From contig CAWHTX010000013.1 of the NCBI GenBank assembly GCA_963832355.1, positions 186,001 through 250,000 on the forward strand: DNA of 64,000 nt, in the 5' to 3' direction. This document shows positions 1 through 9,379 of the stretch, piece by piece; position 1 is the first letter of the stretch, and the number at the start of each line of letters is the position of its first letter. Source of the stretch: DATFVA01 sp963832355. Its GTDB lineage: Bacteria; Bacteroidota; Ignavibacteria; Ignavibacteriales; Ignavibacteriaceae. The notes under the pieces were generated by a model that saw only the letters and a program-made list of their open reading frames with translations, ran no database searches and had not been told where the DNA came from. The translations under genes were made by a program, and so were the position numbers.

Positions 1-578
1 GAAACACCGTATTGGTCAACCCTGTTCCTTATAATTTCGATTGCACGGGTAACCGCATCATCTGCGTCTTTTTTCAAATCACTCAGAATAGTTGCATCAT
101 CCTGGCGTATATTTCCGAAATACCTGCTTAATCTTATCCCTCTCTGCTCAAACCTCCTGCCCATTATATCTACTACTGATTCATCTGTGGTAGCAGCTTC
201 CTTCTCGGCTTCTTTCATCACCGACTTAAACGTATCATCAGGATTCTTAGCCAGTTTCTCAAGCAGTTTTGCGGTATTCACCTCCAGAACCACACGCATA
301 CCTCCCTGGAGATCGAGACCCAGCTTAATTCTCTTCTGACGTGCTTCAACAAAAGACGGATTAGCAGTCTTAATACTGTCTTCCATCGCTGCAAGTCTCA
401 GATCAATCTGGCTTGTCGTCATCCCTGGATTGTCTTTTTTCAATTCCTGCTTCCTCTTTTCGAGGGCCTTATTCATTACTTTTGTATTCTGATAATCAAC
501 GTAAGTGGGATAAAGAAGGTAGAGACAGAGTGCAATTACGCCCAGAATTATGATTATTTTGAACCTGAATTCTTTCAT
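1..578 (-). CDS. secD: Protein translocase subunit SecD, N-terminal part (cut by window edge)
   Basis: About 192 N-terminal residues of SecD, the inner-membrane partner of SecF that helps SecYEG export proteins using the proton gradient. Translation from the ATG at 578 gives one N-terminal membrane segment, then the SecD hallmark LGLDLQGGMRVVLEVN around residue 75 and, near the cut, a stretch ending IIRNRVDQYGV, which is typical of the first periplasmic domain. The rest of the gene lies beyond base 1. It is the last gene of the leftward run, 133 bp after punA, and no strong Shine-Dalgarno sequence is visible. Identification is firm; only completeness is unknown. Confidence 0.93.
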   Translation of the reverse strand, partial: MKEFRFKIIIILGVIALCLYLLYPTYVDYQNTKVMNKALEKRKQELKKDNPGMTTSQIDLRLAAMEDSIKTANPSFVEARQKRIKLGLDLQGGMRVVLEVNTAKLLEKLAKNPDDTFKSVMKEAEKEAATTDESVVDIMGRRFEQRGIRLSRYFGNIRQDDATILSDLKKDADDAVTRAIEIIRNRVDQYGV

Positions 579-711
579 ATATAACTATGTTTCTGAATGA
601 GTTGTAAAAAATAATTAAGAGTCAAAATTACCTTATAAGGGTAAGAAAGTCAATAAATATTGAGGGTGGTACATAATAATATCTCCCTGTATCCGGGCAG
701 AAAAAAATACT

Positions 712-1536
712 CTAAAAGTCCAGAAACAGAACCGCTTTTATCAACCTTTCAAATTTTTCTTTTACCCTGCCGGCTGTTTCAGTGACTTCATTATGTGATA
801 ATTTACTATCAGATATCCCTGCCGCGTAATTTGTTATACAGGAGACCGATGCAGTCAGAATTCCCCTGGAAGCGGCATAATAAACTTCGGGTACAGTCGA
901 CATACCAACCGCATCTCCGCCAAAATTCCTTGTCATCTTAATTTCTGCCGGAGTTTCGTAAACCGGACCCTTATTATACCAATAGACTCCTTCCTGTAAA
1001 ACAATTTGTTCATTTTCGGCAGCTTTTGCTATTACCGAATTCAGCAGAGGTGAAGGAAACTGCAGGAAATTATGTTTTTCTCTTATCCCGGAAATTCCCA
1101 TAAGTTCGGTCATTTCTCTTTTTATATTAAATCCTATAAATGACTTTGTAAGCATAAGGTCCCCGGGTACGAAATCACGGTTAACTCCACCGGCAGCATT
1201 TGTTGCAATCAGGTATTTTACGCCCAGTTTTTCTGCGATATATGCCGGAAGTACACATTCTGACAGGTGGTAACCCTCGTAAAAATGAATTCGTCCCTGG
1301 AAAAGGAGGAGTTTCCTTCCGCCGAAATGAGCAAAATGAATTTTTCCCCGGTGCCCCTCGATCGTTGAAGGGGGATAAGAAGGCAGTTCTGATGTTGAGA
1401 TTGTAAGGTCTACTTCCACACTGTCGGCAAAATCTCCCAAACCGCTTCCCAGTATGATGGCAATTTCCGGGTCAAAGGCTTTATTTTTCCTCAGATGAGA
1501 AACAAGATCTTTGTATTTAAAATCGATGTCGAGCAT
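712..1536 (-). CDS. punA: Purine nucleoside phosphorylase (trimeric PNP family)
   Basis: 274 residues, normal for the trimeric (family 2) purine nucleoside phosphorylases, which split inosine or guanosine with phosphate into base and ribose-1-phosphate. Visible motifs are GSGLGDFAD near residue 30 (phosphate-binding loop), the EGHRGK segment followed by GRIHFYEGY, NAAGGVN near 113, and GDAVGMSTVPE near 209 (base-binding region). It begins 3 bp after the end of nupC and is the fourth salvage gene in the run cdd-tdk-nupC-punA, so its likely job is to degrade nucleosides imported by NupC. Whether it also accepts adenosine cannot be read from the sequence. Confidence 0.93.
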   Translation of the reverse strand: MLDIDFKYKDLVSHLRKNKAFDPEIAIILGSGLGDFADSVEVDLTISTSELPSYPPSTIEGHRGKIHFAHFGGRKLLLFQGRIHFYEGYHLSECVLPAYIAEKLGVKYLIATNAAGGVNRDFVPGDLMLTKSFIGFNIKREMTELMGISGIREKHNFLQFPSPLLNSVIAKAAENEQIVLQEGVYWYNKGPVYETPAEIKMTRNFGGDAVGMSTVPEVYYAASRGILTASVSCITNYAAGISDSKLSHNEVTETAGRVKEKFERLIKAVLFLDF

Positions 1537-1539
1537 ATA

Positions 1540-2892
1540 TTAAAATAAAATTCCTGCCAGCGTTGCTGTCATCAGGGTAGCCAGTGACCCGCCAAGAACT
1601 GCTTTTAATCCCAGTGAGGCAATATCGGGTTTACGTGATGGCGCCAGCGGACTCAATCCTCCAATTTGTATGGCTATTGAACTGAAGTTTGCAAAACCGC
1701 ATAAAGCATAAGTTGCCATCAATATGGTCTTTGGGTCAAGGATCTGTTTGGCTTCTATTAAGCTTCCGAGATCAAGGTAGGCAACAAATTCATTAAGAAC
1801 AATCTTGGTACCAAGCAGACTTCCGAAATTTAATGCATCATGCCATGGAACCCCGATGCCGAATGCAATAAACTGCAGTACCCAGCCGAGCACCAATTGA
1901 AAATTTAGAGGTTTACCGTACATTTCCTTCAGGGGTTGATTCCATCCCATTATATCGCCCAGCCCCAGCAGTAAATAATTGATCAATGCTATAAGCGCAA
2001 TAAAAGCAATAAGCATCGCTCCTACGTTAAGCGCAAGCATAAGACCGTCGGATGCCCCGTTCGCCGCCGCCTCAACAACATTAGATGCATTCTTTTCAAT
2101 TTTAACCTTTACAGTACCTTTTGTTTCAGGTTCGGTGGTTTCAGGAAAAAGGATCTTTGAAATAACAAGTGCCGCAGGAGCCGCCATCACACTAGCGCCC
2201 AGAAGCTGGGTTGCAAATAACTGTCTCGCCTGGTCGAGTGGTATACCCAGTGTGTTGGCGTATGAATTACCTAAGATCTGAATGTAAGCTGCCATCACCC
2301 CGCCGGCAATTGTAGCCATACCTCCGATCATTATAGTGAGTATCTCACTGCGTGTCATACCCTTGATAAAAGGCTTTATCATCAGGGGAGCTTCTGTCTG
2401 ACCCACAAAGATATTTGCGGTACACGACAGAGATTCGGCCCCGCTGGTTCCCATAAACTTAGCCATTACCCATGCCATTCCCTGCACAATCCTCTGCATT
2501 ATTCCCAGGTAATACATTATCGACATAAGGCTGGCAAAGAAGATAATAGTAGGCAGCACCTGGAAAGCAAAGAACATACCCAGACTTCCATCCTGACCCG
2601 GAGATACAGCAAGGTTGCCGAAAACAAACTTTGCACCCTCAGTAGTAAAATTCAAAAGAAGAACGAAGAAACCGCTAACCCAGTAGAAAAAATCCTTTGG
2701 CCATCCGAGCGGCGAAAATATAGTTCCCAGGTAATCTCCTTTAAGTATCAGAATAGCGAAAATAACCTGGAGAACAATTCCACTTATTACCAGCCTCCAG
2801 TTTATGTTCTTTTTGTTATTTGAAAAAAGGAAAGCAATTCCAAGAAGTAAAATAAGACCGAGTATTCCCCGGAGTATTCCTGTAATATCCAT
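1540..2892 (-). CDS. nupC: Concentrative nucleoside transporter (NupC/CNT family)
   Basis: 450-residue multi-pass membrane protein of the concentrative nucleoside transporter family, which imports nucleosides with H+ or Na+. The family signature GQTEAPL is at residues 164-170, followed by the glycine-rich GGMATIAGGVMAAY helix. EFVAYL and ALCGFANFSS in the C-terminal half are the second conserved nucleoside/ion-binding segment. The ATG overlaps the stop codon of tdk by one base and punA follows after 3 bp, so import and salvage are translationally linked. The coupling ion is not assigned. Confidence 0.93.
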   Translation of the reverse strand: MDITGILRGILGLILLLGIAFLFSNNKKNINWRLVISGIVLQVIFAILILKGDYLGTIFSPLGWPKDFFYWVSGFFVLLLNFTTEGAKFVFGNLAVSPGQDGSLGMFFAFQVLPTIIFFASLMSIMYYLGIMQRIVQGMAWVMAKFMGTSGAESLSCTANIFVGQTEAPLMIKPFIKGMTRSEILTIMIGGMATIAGGVMAAYIQILGNSYANTLGIPLDQARQLFATQLLGASVMAAPAALVISKILFPETTEPETKGTVKVKIEKNASNVVEAAANGASDGLMLALNVGAMLIAFIALIALINYLLLGLGDIMGWNQPLKEMYGKPLNFQLVLGWVLQFIAFGIGVPWHDALNFGSLLGTKIVLNEFVAYLDLGSLIEAKQILDPKTILMATYALCGFANFSSIAIQIGGLSPLAPSRKPDIASLGLKAVLGGSLATLMTATLAGILF

Positions 2893-3476
2893 TAGAGTCC
2901 TTCTTCTTTAGGAATGTAATGACATTTTCTGCACCTTGCTTCATATATATCTGAAGCACCGACAATCACCCGTTCGGCAGAATGAGTTTTTCTCTGTGTT
3001 TTATCTGCGGGATTACCGCAGACTACGCATATGGCAAGCGTTTTTGTTATGTACTCTGCAATTGAAAGCAGCTGCGGCATCGGCTCAAATGGAATGCCCT
3101 TATAGTCCTGATCGAGTCCTGCTGCAATTACACGTTTGCCCTGGTTGGCAAGAGTATTACAAACATCAACTATGCTCATTGGAAAGAACTGTGCTTCATC
3201 GATACCGACTACCTGTATATCAGCTGCCAGGTCAAGGATGTCGCCGGGATCGTCAATTAATAATGAAGGCAGCGACTGATCGCTGTGAGATACAATTGCT
3301 TTTGCTGAAAATCTCGTATCAATACGGGGTTTGAAAACGAGTACATTTTGCCGGGCTATTTCAGCACGGCGGAGTCTTCTTATCAGTTCCTCCGTTTTAC
3401 CGCTGAACATGCAGCCTGCAATTACTTCAATCCATCCTGTGTCCCTTGGGAGGGAGTGGGGGGTATATTCCATCAT
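2892..3476 (-). CDS. tdk: Thymidine kinase
   Basis: 194-residue type II thymidine kinase that phosphorylates thymidine to dTMP with ATP. The P-loop GCMFSGKT is at residues 21-28, the Walker B-type DEAQFF at 93-98, and two zinc-ligand cysteine pairs at C150/C153 and C182/C185 form the lasso domain. Length and domain order match bacterial Tdk. It starts at ATG-ATG (3476/3473), 9 bp after cdd, and its stop overlaps the nupC start. It forms part of a compact pyrimidine and purine salvage operon. Confidence 0.95.
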   Translation of the reverse strand: MMEYTPHSLPRDTGWIEVIAGCMFSGKTEELIRRLRRAEIARQNVLVFKPRIDTRFSAKAIVSHSDQSLPSLLIDDPGDILDLAADIQVVGIDEAQFFPMSIVDVCNTLANQGKRVIAAGLDQDYKGIPFEPMPQLLSIAEYITKTLAICVVCGNPADKTQRKTHSAERVIVGASDIYEARCRKCHYIPKEEGL

Positions 3477-3485
3477 ATATTTCTC

Positions 3486-3878
3486 TTACTTTAAGTTTTC
3501 ATCCCCGAAAGGGAAGGGTAAAAGTTCACCAAGTTTAAAAGTTTTTAATTCATTGTTATGATTTATTAGGACTACATCTATACCGCTGCAGAAATCATTC
3601 AGAACCTGGCGGCATGATCCGCAGGGGGGACAAAAGTCGGGATCATCGCTTGCTATCGCAATGGCCTTAAATTTCCTGTAACCTTCGGAGAGAGCTTTAA
3701 AGAGAGCGACCCTTTCGGCACAAAGTGTAAGACTGTAAGAACTTGTTTCAATATTTCCGCCGGTAAAAACTTTACCATCTTCCGTAAGCAGTGCTGAACC
3801 TACCCTGAATTTCGAATAGGTAGGAATTGCTTTTTCCCTTGCTTCAGCAGCTAAACCTGCGAGTTCCTTATATTCCAT
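3486..3878 (-). CDS. cdd: Cytidine deaminase
   Basis: About 130 residues, the size of homotetrameric cytidine deaminases that convert cytidine and deoxycytidine to uridine and deoxyuridine. The zinc site is complete: C-A-E (TLCAERVA, Cys about 53, Glu about 55) and PPCGSCRQVL carrying the two other cysteines. GGNIETSSY is the substrate-binding segment. The frame is open to a GTG at 3887, but the ATG at 3878 gives the usual N-terminus and is preferred. It is the first gene of the salvage run and lies 55 bp after the methyltransferase gene, so it may be co-transcribed from further upstream. Confidence 0.94.
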   Translation of the reverse strand: MEYKELAGLAAEAREKAIPTYSKFRVGSALLTEDGKVFTGGNIETSSYSLTLCAERVALFKALSEGYRKFKAIAIASDDPDFCPPCGSCRQVLNDFCSGIDVVLINHNNELKTFKLGELLPFPFGDENLK

Positions 3879-3933
3879 TATAACCACAATTTTACTGGCA
3901 AAAATATGGCATTAAATAAAAAGTTCAAACTAA

Positions 3934-4776
3934 TTACCCGGTATCTTTTTTCAGCATTGCATAAAAAGTGGGTGTAAAATAATTATTAATTAATCCCTCT
4001 TTATCAGAAGCTAATTTTTTCAGGACTAAAATTGTCCCTGTTATCCGAAGCAGTTTAAAGAGCAACAGGTGAAAACTGCTCCACAAAATTCCCCCCGGGT
4101 TCTGATCAAGTATAGTTACAGTCTCGGCCGTTTTCAAGTACAGCCTATACTCTTTGAATAAAAGCTTCAGTTCAGTTAACGAAAATAACTGTGCAAGGTC
4201 ATTCCTTCCCATCTCGCTTTTTCTAAAATATCTTAAGAAATATTTTTTAATTGCTGGTCTTTTAAATAGTGCCAGAAGCGGGATTCCCCAGTGTGGATCT
4301 GAAACCAGGTTAAAGATTGATTTTCTGTTGGGTGTGCTCAGATAAACAGAACCGTTCTGTCTTAGTATCCTTGACACTTCCTGTATGAACAGGCCGGGTT
4401 GTTCTATATGTTCAATTACATCCTGGAGAATTATCATGTCGAATGATGAGTTCCTGAATGGAAGTATCTCGGCTCTGCCATTAATCAATGGATAATTAAT
4501 AGAAAAATCCTGCTGTCTTTTTAGTCGCAGCAGACTCAGATCATAACTTATAACATTATTATTCTCAGCAAATAGTGCAGATGTACCTCCTTCTCCCGAT
4601 CCAAGGTCAAGGATATCCAGGTTTTCACACTTTACCACCGAAGAGATAATTTCTTTTACAACTGCAGCCCGTTTATAGCGCAGATCCCGACCCCTCTTCC
4701 ACCTGTTAAAATTAGGATGTTTCTGATCCAGCCAGGCTGTATTCAGTGTTAAATTATCGTGTGAAATATTCTGCAT
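3934..4776 (-). CDS. Class I SAM-dependent methyltransferase
   Basis: 280 residues with a Rossmann-type methyltransferase core. Motif I LDLGSGEGG is at 56-64, the acidic YDLSLLRLK strand follows, and the post-motif FDMIILQDVIEHIEQP is typical of Methyltransf_11/UbiE-like enzymes. The C-terminal third is extended and hydrophobic (around 215-255), suggesting membrane association. It lies 75 bp downstream of a family 2 glycosyltransferase on the same strand, a pairing common in lipid or glycan modification loci. The substrate cannot be inferred. It is separated by 55 bp from cdd and is probably functionally unrelated to salvage. Confidence 0.8.
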   Translation of the reverse strand: MQNISHDNLTLNTAWLDQKHPNFNRWKRGRDLRYKRAAVVKEIISSVVKCENLDILDLGSGEGGTSALFAENNNVISYDLSLLRLKRQQDFSINYPLINGRAEILPFRNSSFDMIILQDVIEHIEQPGLFIQEVSRILRQNGSVYLSTPNRKSIFNLVSDPHWGIPLLALFKRPAIKKYFLRYFRKSEMGRNDLAQLFSLTELKLLFKEYRLYLKTAETVTILDQNPGGILWSSFHLLLFKLLRITGTILVLKKLASDKEGLINNYFTPTFYAMLKKDTG

Positions 4777-4851
4777 AGATTCAACTCTTTACAAACAAAA
4801 TAGAGAAGTTTCCCTGAAATAAAAAGCTGATAGCAAAATGACGACTCAGGA

Positions 4852-5928
4852 TTAATCCTGCTTCCATTCCACTTTTCGGAATAATGAGTTGAAAAAATTT
4901 ATAACCAGGAAGATCTCATAGGCAATATCCAGATACAGGAGCCGGATGAGATTAATACGGTAATTGAAGTTTTTCTGCACATAAGATAAGATCAGAATAT
5001 CAGTTGAGAGCTTAACTACAGCCGGCCACGCAAAGTTTAGATTAATGAACATCAGGAGCGGGGAGAAAAGCATAAAAAGATTTAACAGATGCCACCCGGC
5101 GAGGATCAACTTAATTTTAAGACTGTAATGGAGTGAAGTCTGGGTATGACGAGCCTTCTGCTGTAAATAATCGTGCAGATTGTCCATAGTATATGAGTAA
5201 ACCATGGCCTTTTTATCAAAGAATACTTTGATCTTCAATTTATTCCCTGCAGCCTCTCTCAGAAGCAGATCATCATCTCCACTGACCGTATCCAGTGTTT
5301 TGTTATAACCCCCGATCCTGGTAAAAGCTTCCTTAGAAAATCCCATATTTCTGCCGGCCGCTGTATATGGCAGACCGAGAGAGGCCAGACTAAAGGATAG
5401 GAAATGACTCTTCAGATTTTCAACACAAGAAAGACTGCTGATAAAATTCTTTTCCTTTCTGATTAGAGGTGCGGGGCCGAAAATAAAATCAAATCCCTGC
5501 TCAAACAGCGCTGATGCAGTGCCCAGCCATCCCGAAGAAGGAAGACAGTCGGCATCAGTTATCATAATATATGGATACTTAGCGCCTTCGATTCCTTTCA
5601 GCAAAGCTCCTCTCTTAGCAGGAAGGGACTTTTCCCCGGCTCTAATTACTCTGAAATTCGATCTGTTCCCGGTGCATTTTACAGCTCTGGCATATGTTCC
5701 GTCAACCGAATTGTCATCAGCAATAATCATTTCAAATTTTCCGTCGGGGTAAATAATACTTTTTACTGAGTTAAGCAGCCCTTCGATATTATCCTCCTCA
5801 TTTTTTGCTGCCGCTATTACGGAGATTGGTGTACTGTCACCTGCAGGCAGAATATCCCGGAGCAGTTTGACAAACCCGATTACAAGCACCAGCTGTACCA
5901 GCAGATAGAATACAGAAATTAGAATCAT
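4852..5928 (-). CDS. Membrane-anchored family 2 glycosyltransferase
   Basis: 358 residues. One membrane helix spans about 3-22, then a GT-A domain has ISVIAAAKNEEDNIEGLL (nucleotide-sugar binding, from 35), IIADDNSVDGT, and the DxD-type motif TDADCLP (125-127). The acceptor-side QQKARHTQTS lies near 255, and two to three further helices at the C-terminus anchor the protein. This architecture is that of processive or polyprenyl-type GT2 enzymes. It reads divergently from the first T9SS gene across a 456-bp gap. Donor and acceptor are unknown. Confidence 0.83.
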   Translation of the reverse strand: MILISVFYLLVQLVLVIGFVKLLRDILPAGDSTPISVIAAAKNEEDNIEGLLNSVKSIIYPDGKFEMIIADDNSVDGTYARAVKCTGNRSNFRVIRAGEKSLPAKRGALLKGIEGAKYPYIMITDADCLPSSGWLGTASALFEQGFDFIFGPAPLIRKEKNFISSLSCVENLKSHFLSFSLASLGLPYTAAGRNMGFSKEAFTRIGGYNKTLDTVSGDDDLLLREAAGNKLKIKVFFDKKAMVYSYTMDNLHDYLQQKARHTQTSLHYSLKIKLILAGWHLLNLFMLFSPLLMFINLNFAWPAVVKLSTDILILSYVQKNFNYRINLIRLLYLDIAYEIFLVINFFNSLFRKVEWKQD

Positions 5929-6384
5929 TTATGAAAAAATCCCCGTCTCAATTAATTAATTGTTAAAATAACAATACAATAGTATTAAATATCCCTGCAA
6001 ATTTACACGGTTTCTTATTTGTTAAGGATGAGCGACGAAAGTGACGGAAAGAAAAAAAATCAAGCGCAAAAATATTTTGTTTTTTATAAATAAAAATTAG
6101 TATTTTAATTGCAATATTGAAATTGAATAAACAATTGAGATCCGGCAAATATTAATTGATACGATTTACCTCTTCCATTATTTTTTTCCCAACTACAAAA
6201 GGAATAATTTAATCACCGGGCATACATCCGTCTGCTTTTATGGTTCTTCGTATTTTTTGCCCCGGGCTTTAGATGTAATGCGTAGAAAATTACTGCCATT
6301 ATTAATAGTCGGAAAATCATTTAATACTTAATGATCTAAATAAATAACTTACTCGTTAAACCAATCTAAATTTAAGGAGACCTT
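5929..6384. other. Divergent intergenic region, AT-rich
   Basis: 456 bp between the leftward glycosyltransferase and the rightward T9SS gene. It holds a promoter-like element (6075-6110) shared with the paralogue downstream, and an AT-rich stretch whose short open frame on the minus strand (5963-6148) has no coding character. The TTAAGGAGAC ribosome-binding sequence ends just before the ATG at 6385. No RNA gene or recognisable riboswitch is visible. Confidence 0.6.
6075..6110 (+). promoter_or_regulatory. Promoter-like element of first T9SS paralogue
   Basis: TTTTG at 6075-6079, then 21 bp, then TATTTTAATT at 6101-6110. The same two words with the same 21-bp spacing occur at 9344-9379 before the paralogue. 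This resembles the Bacteroidota -33 TTTG / -7 TAnnTTTG promoter. If functional, the 5' untranslated region would be about 270 nt. Confidence 0.45.
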
Positions 6385-9234
6385 ATGAGGAGGCATTTAC
6401 CGATTGTTGCCGTACTTGCTTTTGTAGCTGTATGGACAATGAACTCTTTTGCTCAGTTTACTTCAGATCCGAGGAAGATGAGCGTTTACAAACCTCAGGA
6501 CGGCACATTTTATCAGGTTCCTCCCGGAGCTGATAATTATCAAAATCCAAATCACGAAAGTAAAATATATGTTTTTCGTGACCAGGTAGTTGATGTGTAC
6601 CCTAACTTTCGTGTGCATCCCAGTACTTTAGCACAAAGCGAGGTACCAATTACCAGAGGTTTGGATCCCAATATTTTATTCGCTTCAGCAAACGTCTATA
6701 GACCCAGCCCCTTTTTGATAACAGAGGGAATTTATGTTTCAACAGATGGCGGTAATACATGGTTTGGAAGTGATACCTGCACTTCAGCCCCAATAAATGA
6801 TCACCTGGGAGATCCAGGACCCGGTGTAGGACCTGATGGAACATTATATATGTCATTTCTCGGTTATTCAGGGGGAATGAAGGTTGCATATTCAAATGAC
6901 TTTGGAAACACCTGGTCGCCAAGCATTATACTTCAATCAGGATCCGTTGATAAAAACTTAACTGCTGTTGATAACGTTCCTGGTAGTCCCTACCTGGGAA
7001 ATGCATACGTGGTATGGTCAGATTTTAATCAATCAAATCCTTCTGCAACCGCTTCGTACAGCACAGATGGTGGTGTTACATGGTCAACATATCAGCATAT
7101 AAATTCTTCTGCTACCGGGCATTATACTCAGGGTGTTAACCCTGCTGTAGGTCCCGGCGGAGTTGTTTATGTTGCCTGGCAGAGCCCGGTATCCGGAAGT
7201 CCTTTCACAGGTGATTTTGTGGGACTTGGAAAGTCTACCGATGGAGGTGCCTCATGGACATATGATAATAACATTTATGACTGTAATGGTATCCGCGGTA
7301 CTCTGACATTCGCTGGTGCTTCAGGCATAAGAGTGAATGATTTTCCGGCGCTGGCTGTTGACAACTCGGGCGGCCCGAGAAATGGCTGGCTTTACATTGT
7401 AACTGCTGAAAGAAATCTTGCTCCGGCAGGTTCAGATCCCGATATCGTTATGCATTATTCTTCCGACGGCGGTACTACCTGGTCTGATGGTATCAGGGTT
7501 AACCAGGATGCAATGAATAATGGACAATTTCAGTATATGCCCGCTGTCTGCGTAGGCGAAGATGGCGCTGTAAACGTTGTATATTATGATACACGTAATT
7601 ATACCGGCGGCGGTTCTCCCGATTCAGCCGAAGTGTACCTTTCAAGATCAGTAGATGGCGGAGCCACATTTATTGATATCCCTGTTAGTGACCACAAATT
7701 TAAACCAAAACCTATTGCAGGTTTAGCTGGTGGATATCAGGGAGATTATATAGGTGTTACTGAATCTAATGGTAACGTATACCCTTATTGGGCAGATGAT
7801 ATATCTGGTGTTTACCAGGCATGGACAGCACAGGTATCTTTCGGACCACCTTGTGAGGTTGAGAATGCATCCAATCCTGATCCAGCTTCCGGTGCAACAG
7901 ATGTAGATATTAATTTATCACAGCTCAGCTGGACGAATGGTGCAGGCGCTGTCACTAATGAGCTCTATTTTGGTACAAGTCCAACAAACCTTACATTAGT
8001 ACAATCCGGATCTTTGTCTACATCATGGACAATAGACCCAAGTTATCTTCCATTAGATTATTACACAAATTATTATTGGAAAGTAGTAGAATTGGGAGAT
8101 ACTTGTAACTCAAGTATTATTTTCGGTTTCAAGACAATACAGGATCCGAATTTCCATATGGTTTCTGATACACTGTACCCTCAGAGTCTTGATTACTGGA
8201 CCGGTACAACCGACGGATCTACCAAGACGGATATCAGCGAAGTGAGAACTGCTGATCCTGAAGTAGGCTGGATGGCTTTTGATATAAGTTCCATCCCAAG
8301 TCAGGCAACTGTTACAGGTGTATCATTCAATGGATATGTAAATGATACGAACTGGCCATATTGGAGTATTACCCCTATGCCTGATAATCCTGTCACAAGC
8401 AGTGCATCAATTGTCTATAATGACGTTATGGCCGGATATGACCAGGGAGTTGCGTATTTATATTCAGATGAATCCTCTTCATACACTACCGGGTGGCATA
8501 CCTATTTGTTAGAAAGCAATGCTGTTTCAGATCTCCAGGATGCAGTTACAGGCTCCCAGGGATGGTTTGGTACCGGTATTGTGGATCGTGATTTTTCCAC
8601 GACATACTACATTAACTTCGACGGCTGGAATGAAGCCAATCCTCCTTATATAGTTGTCGACTACTACTATGTAACTCCTGTTGAGCTTTCTTCCTTTACT
8701 GCTTCTACAGATAATGGGACAGTAAACCTGAACTGGTCGACTGCTACGGAAACCAATAACAAAGGTTTTGAGATAGAACGTAAATCAGTTAACGGTGAAT
8801 ACCAGAAGGTTGGATACGTAGCCGGTTTCGGAACAACAACAGAACCTAAGAGCTATACCTTCACAGACAATAAAGTTGAGGGCGGACAGTATACATACAG
8901 GTTGAGACAGGTCGATCTGAATGGCTCATCTTCCTATTCAAAAGAAGTAGAAGTTGAAGTTACTGTTCCTAAAGTATTCTCACTGGCTCAGAATTATCCG
9001 AATCCTTTTAATCCGACAACACTCATACAATATTCAATTCCTGCTGAACAGCATGTGAAACTGAATGTTTATAATCTGCTCGGTGAAAAAGTGATGACTC
9101 TGGTTGACGGCATACAGAAATCAGGTCAGCACGAAGTTAACTTCAATGCTTCAAATCTTGCCAGTGGTGTTTATATCTACAAGCTTGAGGCCGGGACCCA
9201 ATCTTCTATAAAGAAGATGGTTCTGATGAAGTAA
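6385..9234 (+). CDS. Secreted Asp-box (sialidase/BNR-like) protein with T9SS sorting domain
   Basis: 949 residues. A signal peptide covers 1-23 (cleavage near SFA-Q). A beta-propeller-like region carries Asp-box motifs S-x-D-G-G-x-T/S-W near 119, 226, 284 and 359, with degenerate copies near 170 and 421. A fibronectin-like segment follows (about 495-585), then a DNRLRE-like jelly-roll segment (about 590-775), a second Fn3-like segment with NLNWSTATETNNKGFEIERK, and a type A T9SS C-terminal domain from QNYPNPFNP at 867-875 to KKMVLMK. It is therefore exported and probably attached to the surface or released. Catalytic residues of true sialidases are not evident, so an enzyme activity is not assigned. 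The strong TAAGGAGA ribosome site supports the start. Confidence 0.82.
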   Translation: MRRHLPIVAVLAFVAVWTMNSFAQFTSDPRKMSVYKPQDGTFYQVPPGADNYQNPNHESKIYVFRDQVVDVYPNFRVHPSTLAQSEVPITRGLDPNILFASANVYRPSPFLITEGIYVSTDGGNTWFGSDTCTSAPINDHLGDPGPGVGPDGTLYMSFLGYSGGMKVAYSNDFGNTWSPSIILQSGSVDKNLTAVDNVPGSPYLGNAYVVWSDFNQSNPSATASYSTDGGVTWSTYQHINSSATGHYTQGVNPAVGPGGVVYVAWQSPVSGSPFTGDFVGLGKSTDGGASWTYDNNIYDCNGIRGTLTFAGASGIRVNDFPALAVDNSGGPRNGWLYIVTAERNLAPAGSDPDIVMHYSSDGGTTWSDGIRVNQDAMNNGQFQYMPAVCVGEDGAVNVVYYDTRNYTGGGSPDSAEVYLSRSVDGGATFIDIPVSDHKFKPKPIAGLAGGYQGDYIGVTESNGNVYPYWADDISGVYQAWTAQVSFGPPCEVENASNPDPASGATDVDINLSQLSWTNGAGAVTNELYFGTSPTNLTLVQSGSLSTSWTIDPSYLPLDYYTNYYWKVVELGDTCNSSIIFGFKTIQDPNFHMVSDTLYPQSLDYWTGTTDGSTKTDISEVRTADPEVGWMAFDISSIPSQATVTGVSFNGYVNDTNWPYWSITPMPDNPVTSSASIVYNDVMAGYDQGVAYLYSDESSSYTTGWHTYLLESNAVSDLQDAVTGSQGWFGTGIVDRDFSTTYYINFDGWNEANPPYIVVDYYYVTPVELSSFTASTDNGTVNLNWSTATETNNKGFEIERKSVNGEYQKVGYVAGFGTTTEPKSYTFTDNKVEGGQYTYRLRQVDLNGSSSYSKEVEVEVTVPKVFSLAQNYPNPFNPTTLIQYSIPAEQHVKLNVYNLLGEKVMTLVDGIQKSGQHEVNFNASNLASGVYIYKLEAGTQSSIKKMVLMK

Positions 9235-9299
9235 TAAGCAATAAATAATCCGGATTAAAATGGTCAATTAATAGTGTTGGATCATTCTGGAAGTCCATT

Positions 9300-9335
9300 A
9301 ACAGGCTGTTTTTCACGAACAGCCTGTTTTTGTTT
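9300..9335 (+). terminator. Rho-independent terminator after first T9SS gene
   Basis: Perfect 11-bp stem AACAGGCTGTT (9300-9310) pairing with AACAGCCTGTT (9318-9328), loop TTTCACG, followed by TTTGTTT. It lies 66 bp after the stop codon. Confidence 0.85.
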
Positions 9336-9343
9336 AAAAAGAA

Positions 9344-9379
9344 TTTTGTTTTTTAATTTCAAAATTCATTATTTTAATT
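9344..9379 (+). promoter_or_regulatory. Promoter-like element of second T9SS paralogue
   Basis: TTTTG at 9344-9348, 21-bp spacer, TATTTTAATT at 9370-9379, identical in both words and in spacing to 6075-6110. It lies right after the terminator, as expected for an independent promoter. The leader would be about 245 nt. Confidence 0.45.

Noticed and set aside
5963..6148. Minus-strand frame of 61 codons in the divergent gap
   Set aside because: AT-driven composition, no start signal, and it overlaps the shared promoter-like element.
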